Source: UBA2334 sp964396895
Lineage (GTDB): Bacteria > Pseudomonadota > Gammaproteobacteria > Burkholderiales > Burkholderiaceae_C
DNA length: 64,000 bases
Assembly: GCA_964396895.1 (NCBI GenBank)
Contig: CAYNGJ010000002.1
Location: 1 to 64,000 of the forward strand
Direction of reading: 5' to 3'
The notes under the pieces are model-generated. The model saw only the letters and a program-made list of their open reading frames with translations, made no database searches and was not told the origin of the DNA. Position 1 is the first letter of the stretch. Every line of letters starts with the position of its first letter. Positions 57,100 through 64,000 of the stretch are shown piece after piece. The position numbers and the translations under genes were made by a program.

Positions 57100-60000
57100 A
57101 TGGCTTCCATGTGGCGAATTTCGGCGAACGAGCAAACCATACCTCGGCTGCACCTGTGGGGCACGCTGCTGATTGTGCTCGCGCTCACGCTGGCCTTGGG
57201 CAGCTACTTCTTGTGGGCGGGGTCGGTGGAACACCGTGAATCGTTGCAGCGTGTGGCCGACAACATGCGCGAGCAGCAGCACGCCCGGCTGCAGGCCGAG
57301 ATGGACTCGGCCGTCGGCTACCTCGAGTTCAACCGACAGCGCACAGAGGCGGTGCTGCGCGAGCGCCTGCGCGAGCAGGTGGACACCGCCATGCAAGTGG
57401 CCCAGGCCATCCACGACCAGGAAATCGCCCGCCGACCAGCCAGCGAGGTCAAGCGCCTGATCGTCGAGGCCTTGCGGCCCGTGCGCTTTTTCGACGGCCG
57501 GGGCTACTACTTCATTGACGACATGCAGGGCCAGTTCATCCTGCTGCCCACGTCACCCCGCCTGGAAGGCACCACCAACCTCGACAACCAGGACGACACC
57601 GGCCACAACATCATGCGCGGGCTCATTGCGGCGGGTCGCCTGCCCGAGGGGCAGGGCTACTCGCGTTACCGCTGGTACCCCCCGGACAACCCCCAGCAAA
57701 TGGCCGACAAGTTGGCTTACGTGCGCCACTTCGCGCCGTTTGACTGGATCATCGGCACCGGCGACTACACCCACCACTGGGAGCAGTTGCAGAAGTCGGT
57801 GGTGGTGGCCCGGTTGCGTGAATTGCGCTTTGGGCAAACCGGCTACATCGGTCTGCTGGACCGCGACGGCACCTCCTTGCTGTCGCATTCCGACGTGAGC
57901 CTGGAGGGCAAGCGTGTGGAGCAGATGCCCGCTGCTCAAGCCAAAGCCTTGCAGCGCTTGGTGGACAAGGCCGCGCAGGGCGGTGGTTATGTCGACTACA
58001 ACTGGCCGGATGCATCGCTGGGCATGACCGTACCCAAGGCGGCGCTGGTGCACACCGTGCAGCCCTGGGGCTGGGTGCTGATTGCCACCATGCAGGACAA
58101 CGAGCTGCAATCGGCCTTGCAGCACGAACTGGCCTTGGAAGGACGGGACGACCAGCGGCGCTGGCGTGAGCTGCTGGTGGCGCTGGTGCTTGCCCTTGCG
58201 CTGGGCGCAGCGGTGTCGCTGGCGTTTGGCCGCTGGACGCGCTTCTTGTTTTTGCGCTACCAGCACAACACCGCCCGCAACCACCAGGTCATCCGCGACA
58301 GCGAAGCCTTGCTGCGGGCCGTGTTTGACAACGCGGCGGTGGGCATTGCCCAGCTCGACACCCACGGGCGCTTCCTGAAGGTCAACCCCTATTTGGCCAG
58401 GTTTTTGGAGCAGGACGCGCAGGCCATGGTGGCGCAAGGGGCCACGTTCATGCAATTCACCCCGGCGGGTGACTTGCCCGCCAGCCAGGCCGCAGTGCGG
58501 CGTTTGCTCGAGGGAGAGGTATCGCACGTCACGCTGGACAAGCGTTACGTCACCGCGCGTGGCGACCAGGTGTGGGGCAGTGTGGCCTTGCACCTGGTGC
58601 GGGACGCTCGCGGGCAGCCCGCCTATTTCATTGCCGCCGTGCACGACATCACCGCCAACAAACAAGCCGAGGCGCAGCTGAAACTGGCCGCTGGCGTGTT
58701 CATCCATGCGCGCGAGGGCATCATGATCACCGAGGTGGACGGGACCATCGTGGACGTGAACGCCGCCTTCACCGAGATCACCGGTTACACCCGCGAAGAA
58801 GCGGTGGGGCAGAACCCGCGCATCCTCAGCTCACACCTGCACACGCCGCAAGAGTTTCAGAGCATGTGGAGCACGCTCATCAGCACCGGGCAGTGGTACG
58901 GCGAGGTGTGGAACCGGCGCAAAAACGGTGAGGTGTTTGCCGAGATGCAGACCATCAGCGCCGTGCGCGACGAGGCCGGCGTCACGCAGAACTACGTGGC
59001 GCTGTTCTCGGACATCACGGCCATCAAAGAGCACCAGCGCCAGCTGGAGCACATTGCCCATTTCGACGTGCTCACCGGCTTGCCCAACCGCGTGCTGCTG
59101 GCCGACCGTTTGCAGCAGGCCATGTACCAGTGCCAGCGCCGCCGGGTGTCGCTGGCCGTGGTGTATCTGGATTTGGATGGGTTCAAGGCTGTCAACGACG
59201 CGCACGGCCACGACGCGGGTGACGAGTTGCTGCGCGTGCTGTCGCAACGCATGAAAGATGCCCTGCGGGGCAGTGACACCCTGGCCAGAGTAGGGGGGGA
59301 CGAATTTGTCGCCGTGCTGGTGGACCTGGGCAACGCCGCCGACAGTGAGCCACTGCTGGTGCGGCTGTTGCAGGCGGCATCCAGCCCGGCGGAGGTCACC
59401 GGCACCACTGGCGCGGTGGTGTTGCAGGTGTCGGCCAGTGCCGGGGTCACGCTCTACCCCGACGACAACACCGACGCTGACCTGCTCATGCGCCACGCCG
59501 ACCAGGCCATGTACGCCGCCAAACAGGCGGGCAAAAACCGCTACCACCTGTTCGACCTGGCGCAGGACGCGGCCATTCAAATCCAACGCGAAACGATTGA
59601 CCACATCCACACCGCGCTGCTGCGCCAAGAGTTTGTGCTGTTTTACCAGCCCAAAATCAACATGCGCACAGGCCAGGTGACGGGGGCGGAGGCGCTCATC
59701 CGCTGGCAGCACCCCGAGCGCGGACTGCTGGCGCCCTCGGCGTTTTTGCCCGTCATCGAAAGCGACAGCCTGAGCATTGAGATGGGTGAATGGGTGGTGC
59801 GCACCGCCTTGGACCAGATGAAAGCCTGGCACCAGCAGGGGTTGGACCTGCCGGTGAGCGTGAACATCGGTGCCCACCAGTTGCAGCAGGCGGGGTTCAC
59901 CGAGCGCCTCTCGCAATTGCTGGCCGAGCACCCCGGGGTGGACCCCCGCACCCTGCAGCTGGAGGTGCTGGAAACCAGCGCCCTGGAAGACATGGTGCAC

Positions 60001-60372
60001 GTCAGCCGCGTGATGCGGGATTGCCACAGCCTGGGCGTGAGTTTTGCGCTGGATGACTTTGGGACCGGCTATTCGTCCCTCACCTACCTGAAGCGGCTAC
60101 CCGCCGAGACCCTCAAGATCGACCAGAGCTTTGTGCGTGACATGCTGGACGACACCAGCGACATGGCCATTGTCAGCGGGGTGATCGGCCTGGCCAAAGC
60201 CTTTGGCCGGGAGGTGATTGCCGAAGGCGTGGAGTCGGCGGCCCATGGCCGCGAGCTGCTGACCATGGGGTGTGAACTGGCGCAGGGCTACGGCATTGCC
60301 CGGCCCATGCCCGCGGCCGATGTGCCGGGCTGGGTGGTCCGCTGGTCGGCCGAAGCCACCTGGACGGCCTGA
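57100..60372 (+). CDS. Cache-PAS-PAS-GGDEF-EAL membrane cyclic-di-GMP enzyme
   Basis: 1090 residues. A membrane segment (~25-42) and a second near 365-385 flank a periplasmic Cache domain (~60-345; GRGYYFIDDMQGQFILLPTS and FAPFDWIIGTGDYTHHWE) with a repeat of that fold. Two PAS domains, GGDEF (~650-815, ARVGGDEFVAVL, with inhibitory-site RGSD) and EAL (~830-1075, GAEALIRWQHP, ALDDFGTGYSS, LKIDQSFV, AEGVES) follow. Both enzymatic motifs look intact. It would sense a small molecule outside and a redox or oxygen cue inside. The start is ATG 57100 or 57109. Confidence 0.92.
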   Translation: MASMWRISANEQTIPRLHLWGTLLIVLALTLALGSYFLWAGSVEHRESLQRVADNMREQQHARLQAEMDSAVGYLEFNRQRTEAVLRERLREQVDTAMQVAQAIHDQEIARRPASEVKRLIVEALRPVRFFDGRGYYFIDDMQGQFILLPTSPRLEGTTNLDNQDDTGHNIMRGLIAAGRLPEGQGYSRYRWYPPDNPQQMADKLAYVRHFAPFDWIIGTGDYTHHWEQLQKSVVVARLRELRFGQTGYIGLLDRDGTSLLSHSDVSLEGKRVEQMPAAQAKALQRLVDKAAQGGGYVDYNWPDASLGMTVPKAALVHTVQPWGWVLIATMQDNELQSALQHELALEGRDDQRRWRELLVALVLALALGAAVSLAFGRWTRFLFLRYQHNTARNHQVIRDSEALLRAVFDNAAVGIAQLDTHGRFLKVNPYLARFLEQDAQAMVAQGATFMQFTPAGDLPASQAAVRRLLEGEVSHVTLDKRYVTARGDQVWGSVALHLVRDARGQPAYFIAAVHDITANKQAEAQLKLAAGVFIHAREGIMITEVDGTIVDVNAAFTEITGYTREEAVGQNPRILSSHLHTPQEFQSMWSTLISTGQWYGEVWNRRKNGEVFAEMQTISAVRDEAGVTQNYVALFSDITAIKEHQRQLEHIAHFDVLTGLPNRVLLADRLQQAMYQCQRRRVSLAVVYLDLDGFKAVNDAHGHDAGDELLRVLSQRMKDALRGSDTLARVGGDEFVAVLVDLGNAADSEPLLVRLLQAASSPAEVTGTTGAVVLQVSASAGVTLYPDDNTDADLLMRHADQAMYAAKQAGKNRYHLFDLAQDAAIQIQRETIDHIHTALLRQEFVLFYQPKINMRTGQVTGAEALIRWQHPERGLLAPSAFLPVIESDSLSIEMGEWVVRTALDQMKAWHQQGLDLPVSVNIGAHQLQQAGFTERLSQLLAEHPGVDPRTLQLEVLETSALEDMVHVSRVMRDCHSLGVSFALDDFGTGYSSLTYLKRLPAETLKIDQSFVRDMLDDTSDMAIVSGVIGLAKAFGREVIAEGVESAAHGRELLTMGCELAQGYGIARPMPAADVPGWVVRWSAEATWTA

Positions 60373-60373
60373 G

Positions 60374-60388
60374 CACCGACCCCCGGTG
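60374..60388. terminator. Short hairpin between converging GGDEF-EAL and porin genes
   Basis: CACCG and CGGTG form a 5-bp stem with a C-rich 5-base loop between the two 3' ends. Weak candidate. Confidence 0.3.
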
Positions 60389-60409
60389 ACGGTCGTGCCG
60401 CGTGCGAAC

Positions 60410-61435
60410 TCAGAAGCGGTGGCGCAGGCCCACGCCCACGCTGGTGCCGCTGCGGAAGGTGGTGATCTTGTCGTGCATCAGCATGGCGTAGGCGTCGGTG
60501 CGCTTGGACAGGAAGTGGTCGTAGCCCACCGTGAGCGTGTCGCGCTGGTTGCCCGCCGTCACCTGGGTGTTGGCATAGCCCACCAGCAGTTTGCCACTGG
60601 TGCTCAAGGGGGCCGACAGGCCCAATGACAGCGTTTTGGCCTTGACGGTGGTCAGGTCGCTGGAGGCCTGGCCATAGGTCATAAAGCCTTTGACCACCGT
60701 GGCGTCGTAGCTGCCGCCCAGCATCCAGTCCTTTTTGGTGGCGCCACCGGCCAACGGGGCCGGGTTGGGGTTGCTCAGCTGGGCGCGCTCCCAAAACGCG
60801 GTCAGGGCCAGGGGGCCAGCGCCGTACATCAGGTTGAAGCCCACGTCTTTTTTGCCCGATGCACCGACCACATCGATCAGCTGGTGGTGCAGGTTGGCGC
60901 TGAGGCCGCCCACCTTGGGGGTGGAGTAGGTCAGCTGGCTGGACCAGCCCGTGTCGGCAGGGGTGGTGGCGGCCCAGCCCGTGCCATTGAACAGGGGCAC
61001 GTTGGCGTGCAGCACCAGCGGCGAGAAGGTGAACGAGTCACCCAGGGGGTTGAACAGGATGGTGGGCAGGAAATTGGGGGCTTTGCCCCGACCTGCGGTG
61101 ACGGTGCCGAAGCTCCCGCTCAGGCCCACGCTGGCGTCACGGGAGAACAGGGTGTCGCCGGTGAAGCGGCCGGAGGTGCCGGTGTCGGGACGAATGAAGC
61201 CGCCGAGGGCAAAGTTGGCCTTGAGGCCGCTGCCCAGGTCTTCGGAGCCCTGCATGCCCCACCACGAGGTGGTCATGCCGCTGTTGCCCACCACCGATTT
61301 GCTTTTGGCGTCGCCTGCCATGCGCATGGAGCCCACATAGGCATCGACCAGGCCCACCAGCTGTACATTGCTTTGTGCCTGTGCACCAGCGGCCAGCGCC
61401 ATCAGGCCCGCGGCCACCACCATTGTTTTTTTCAT
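60410..61435 (-). CDS. Outer membrane porin, Burkholderiales type
   Basis: 341 residues. The signal peptide ends AAGAQA, and the mature protein starts QSNVQLVGLVDAYVGSMR, typical of OmpC-like trimeric porins of Burkholderiales. SWWGMQGSEDLGSGLKANFAL is the conserved strand-loop after the first hairpin, LFSRDASVGLSGSFGTVTAGR follows, and the barrel ends TSVGVGLRHRF with the terminal Phe. It should allow diffusion of small hydrophilic solutes. ATG at 61435 begins the signal peptide; the longer open frame upstream is not coding in character. Confidence 0.95.
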   Translation of the reverse strand: MKKTMVVAAGLMALAAGAQAQSNVQLVGLVDAYVGSMRMAGDAKSKSVVGNSGMTTSWWGMQGSEDLGSGLKANFALGGFIRPDTGTSGRFTGDTLFSRDASVGLSGSFGTVTAGRGKAPNFLPTILFNPLGDSFTFSPLVLHANVPLFNGTGWAATTPADTGWSSQLTYSTPKVGGLSANLHHQLIDVVGASGKKDVGFNLMYGAGPLALTAFWERAQLSNPNPAPLAGGATKKDWMLGGSYDATVVKGFMTYGQASSDLTTVKAKTLSLGLSAPLSTSGKLLVGYANTQVTAGNQRDTLTVGYDHFLSKRTDAYAMLMHDKITTFRSGTSVGVGLRHRF

Positions 61436-61594
61436 GCTTACTCCAGATATCGTGGGTGATTGAACGGGTGGCACGGCCACCCGGAAATGCCCCAATCTGG
61501 GTACGGACGTTTGTATGCAATTGGGGCATACAAAACACAGCAAACTGCGTGCCACCCCGATGTGGGGCTTGGTTTGCCGCGTCGGCATCGGCCA

Positions 61595-63961
61595 TCAGGC
61601 CGTCAGCGCACGCAGCACGCGCTCAGCCGTGGCGGGGGCGTCCAGCGCCACTGGGCCATTGCGACCTGCCTGGCTGCGCGCCTGCGCCACGGCGTCGCGC
61701 AGCGCTTCCCACACGCTGATGGCCAGCATGAAGGGGGGTTCGCCCACCGCTTTGCTGCCGCCCACGTTGTCTTCGCGGTTGGTTTCGTGCCACAAGGCCA
61801 CGTGGAAATGTGCGGGCACATCGCCCGCCGCCGGGATTTTGTAGGTGCTGGGTGCTTTGGTGCTGAGGGCACCGGGATTGCGGGGGGCGTCTGGCGCTTC
61901 CCACACCAGTTCCTCGGTGGTGAGCCAGCCCATGCCCTGCACAAAGCCGCCCTCGATCTGACCGATGTCAATGGCCGGGTTGAGGCTGCGGCCCACGTCG
62001 TGCAGGATGTCCACGGCCAGCACCCGGCTTTCGCCGGTGAGCGTGTCGATGGCCACCTCTGTGCAGGCCGCGCCGTACGCGAAGTAATAGAAGGGCCGCC
62101 CGGTGAGGGTGGTTTTGTCGTAGTGGATTTTGGGTGTGCGGTAAAAGCCATCGCTCCACAGCTGAATGCGGTTGACATACGCGGCGGCCACCACCTCGTT
62201 GAAGCGGCGGGTGCGCGCCGGGCTGATGACCTGACCCACACCCGTGGCATCGCACTCAAAGCGCACGGCACCCTCGCCGCAGCTGTCCAGTCCCGCGACA
62301 AACGCCGCCAGGTTGGCGCGCACGGCCTGGGCTGCGTGTTGCGCGGCGCGGCCATTCAGGTCGGTGCCGCTGCTGGCGGCGGTGGCCGAGGCGTTGGGCA
62401 CACGGGCGGTGTCGCTGGCACTCACCCGCACCTGGGCCACGGGCAGGCCCAGTTCATGCGCCACGATTTGCGCCACCTTGGTGTGCAGGCCCTGGCCCAT
62501 TTCGGTGCCGCCGTGGTTCACCAGCACACTGCCGTCGGTGTACACGTGCACCAGCGCACCCGCCTGGTTGAACTGCGTGGCCGTGAAGCTGATGCCAAAC
62601 TTGACCGGCGTGAGGGCCAGCCCGCGCTGGATGACGGGGCTGTGGCGGTTCCACTCGGCCAGGTCAGTTTTCCGTTTTTCATAGCTGCAATCACATGCCA
62701 GTTGTACCATGAGTGGCAAAAGTATGTTGTCTTCCACCACCATGCCGTAGTGCGTGGTGTTGCGCAGCGCGGGTGTGGGGTTGTGTGCGGCGTGCGCGGC
62801 CACGGTGGGCAGCGGGTGGGTCAGCGGGGTGTCCGCGTACAGGTTGGCCAGTCGAACCGCCAGCGGGTCCAGACCCAGGTGGCGGGCCACGTCGCCCAGA
62901 ATGGTTTCAATGGCGATGACCCCCTGCGGCCCGCCGAAGCCGCGGAACGCGGTGTGGCTTTGTGTGTGGGTTTTGCAGCGGAAGCTGGCCACAGCCACGT
63001 CTTGCAGAAAGTAGGCGTTGTCGCTGTGGAAGATGGCGCGGTCGGCCACCGGGCCCGACAGGTCGGCGCTGAAGCCGCAGTGCAGCAACTGCGTCAGCTT
63101 CAGGCCGCACAGCCTGCCCTGGTCGTCAAAGCCCACGGTGTAGTCGTGGCTGACGGGGTGGCGCTTGCCGGTGATGAGGAAGTCGTCGTCCCGGTCCAGC
63201 CGCATTTTCACGGGGCGCCCGGTGTGGTGCGCGGCCAGGGCGGCCCACACGGCGAGGTGCCCGCTCTGGGTTTCCTTGCCGCCGAAGCCGCCGCCCATGC
63301 GTCGACATTCCACGCGCACGTCGGCCTGGCTCAGGCCCAGCGCGTGGGCCACCCAGTGCTGGATTTCGCCGGGGTGCTGGGTGCTGCTGTGTATCAGCCA
63401 TTGGCCTTGCTCCTGCGGCAGGGCGTAAGCGATCTGGCCTTCCAGGTAGAAGTGCTCCTGCCCACCCACCTCGAAGCTGCCGTGCAGCACATGCGGGGCG
63501 CGGGCCAGGGCAGCGTCGGCGTCACCGCGTGCCACGTGCACGGGGGGCAGCACGTAGCTGCCCTGCGCATGGGCTTGGCGGGCGTGCAGCACGGGGGGCA
63601 GGGGGGTGATGTCGGCCTTGACCAGCCGGGCGGCGCGCCGTGCGGTGTTCACGTCGGTGGCCACCACCAGGGCCATGACCTGACCCACGTGCTGCACGGT
63701 GTCGCGGGCCAGGATGGGCTCGTCGTGGGCAAAGGCGGCCAGCACCGGGTCGCCAGGGATGTGCGCGGCCGTCAGCACGGCCACCACGCCGGGCAGCGCC
63801 AAGGCGGCGGCGGTGTCCAGCCCGCCCAAACGGCCATGGGCCACGGGCGAGAGCACGGGTGCGGCGTGCAGGGTGCCTGCGGCGTTGGGCATGTCGTCCA
63901 CGTAGCGGGCGCTGCCCTGCACCTGGGCCATGGCGCTTTCGTGCGGCACGGACTGGCCCAT
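61595..63961 (-). CDS. xdhB: Second xanthine dehydrogenase large subunit
   Basis: 788 residues, paralogous to the product of the gene at 7311. MAQVQGSARYVDDMPNAAG, GGQEHFYLEGQ, CRRMGGGFGGKETQ, TAFRGFGGPQG, NHGGTEMGQGLHTKVAQ, ASSGTDLNG and GEPPFMLAI are all present, so the molybdenum and substrate sites look intact. Its small-subunit partner would lie to the right, beyond the window. Compared with the first copy it has a shorter N-terminus and the more usual QEHF substrate loop. Residues ~420-436 (LLPLMVQLACDCSYE) are encoded by a lower-GC patch whose ends match the dispersed repeat. Confidence 0.95.
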   Translation of the reverse strand: MGQSVPHESAMAQVQGSARYVDDMPNAAGTLHAAPVLSPVAHGRLGGLDTAAALALPGVVAVLTAAHIPGDPVLAAFAHDEPILARDTVQHVGQVMALVVATDVNTARRAARLVKADITPLPPVLHARQAHAQGSYVLPPVHVARGDADAALARAPHVLHGSFEVGGQEHFYLEGQIAYALPQEQGQWLIHSSTQHPGEIQHWVAHALGLSQADVRVECRRMGGGFGGKETQSGHLAVWAALAAHHTGRPVKMRLDRDDDFLITGKRHPVSHDYTVGFDDQGRLCGLKLTQLLHCGFSADLSGPVADRAIFHSDNAYFLQDVAVASFRCKTHTQSHTAFRGFGGPQGVIAIETILGDVARHLGLDPLAVRLANLYADTPLTHPLPTVAAHAAHNPTPALRNTTHYGMVVEDNILLPLMVQLACDCSYEKRKTDLAEWNRHSPVIQRGLALTPVKFGISFTATQFNQAGALVHVYTDGSVLVNHGGTEMGQGLHTKVAQIVAHELGLPVAQVRVSASDTARVPNASATAASSGTDLNGRAAQHAAQAVRANLAAFVAGLDSCGEGAVRFECDATGVGQVISPARTRRFNEVVAAAYVNRIQLWSDGFYRTPKIHYDKTTLTGRPFYYFAYGAACTEVAIDTLTGESRVLAVDILHDVGRSLNPAIDIGQIEGGFVQGMGWLTTEELVWEAPDAPRNPGALSTKAPSTYKIPAAGDVPAHFHVALWHETNREDNVGGSKAVGEPPFMLAISVWEALRDAVAQARSQAGRNGPVALDAPATAERVLRALTA
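62676..62722 (+). repeat. Degenerate TAGC-type repeat, copy D, within second xdhB
   Basis: The plus strand reads TTTTTCATAGCTGC at one end and GAGTGGCAAAAG at the other, matching both ends of the repeat at the right distance, but the central AGCGCT is replaced by TACCAT. The second xdhB frame (minus strand) reads through it. Confidence 0.4.
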
Positions 63962-64000
63962 GCAGCCTTGTTGACCAGCGTCTGTGGTGGGCGGGTGGGT

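Noticed and set aside
1..64000. CRISPR arrays, tRNA or rRNA genes, transposases, phage or plasmid modules
   Set aside because: No regularly spaced repeats, cloverleaf or rRNA-like blocks, and no transposase or integrase motif was found by eye. The ParB-like gene alone does not make a plasmid module.

Overview
The window looks like chromosome of a high-GC betaproteobacterium, most likely family Comamonadaceae (order Burkholderiales). The reasons are the style of the Burkholderiales trimeric porin, an orphan Bug/TctC binding protein, the XdhABC/PuuD purine genes, a HiPIP remnant, DUF1840, and small repeats of a kind I remember from Comamonadaceae genomes. This is a family-level impression from content. 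No rRNA, tRNA, CRISPR array, transposase or integrase was seen.

Layout. 0-12.7 kb: purine degradation. It holds an M20 hydrolase, a fused OHCU decarboxylase/allantoate amidohydrolase, PuuE allantoinase, a GntR/FCD regulator, UraH, XdhA, XdhB, XdhC and the membrane urate oxidase PuuD. Together they carry xanthine to urate, 5-hydroxyisourate, OHCU, allantoin, allantoate and ureidoglycine. Two almost identical 16-bp palindromes, one upstream of gntR/uraH and one upstream of puuD, mark a probable regulon. 12.7-21.2 kb: housekeeping and mixed genes (DEAD-box helicase, DUF6172, esterase, HiPIP remnant, SHOCT protein, TrhO, a PAS-GGDEF-EAL protein, an MFS transporter).

21.2-37.6 kb: a 16-kb copper/silver resistance block with three transcription units: a TolC/adaptor/RND efflux operon; a leftward Met-rich/SHOCT/DUF2933/P1B-ATPase operon divergent from copRS; and a CopA multicopper oxidase/CopB/cupredoxin operon. 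Each unit has a copy of a 16-bp CopR/CusR-type box in its promoter region, so CopRS probably controls all three.

37.6-47 kb: dienelactone hydrolase, XRE-like and ParB-like genes, YghU, rhodanese, 8-oxoguanine deaminase and two c-di-GMP proteins with overlapping 3' ends. 47-52.4 kb: hydroxypyruvate isomerase, glycerate 2-kinase, a LysR regulator, tartrate dehydrogenase and a TctC-type receptor, a C2/C3/C4 hydroxy-acid hub that can take glyoxylate-derived or tartrate-derived carbon to phosphoglycerate. 52.4-64 kb: DUF1840, an exported DUF1800/DUF1501 pair, a DUF1653/oxidoreductase-like fusion, a Cache-PAS-GGDEF-EAL protein with an FNR-like site upstream, a porin, and a second xanthine dehydrogenase large subunit running off the right edge.

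The least expected signal is a dispersed ~45-bp repeat with the form TAGC-N19-AGCGCT followed by an A/T run. Seven copies lie upstream of genes, over a stop codon, or inside xdhB, and an eighth, degenerate copy lies inside the second xdhB. A different GC-rich repeat appears to encode part of the PuuE N-terminus. No stretch longer than 300 bases lacks a gene.
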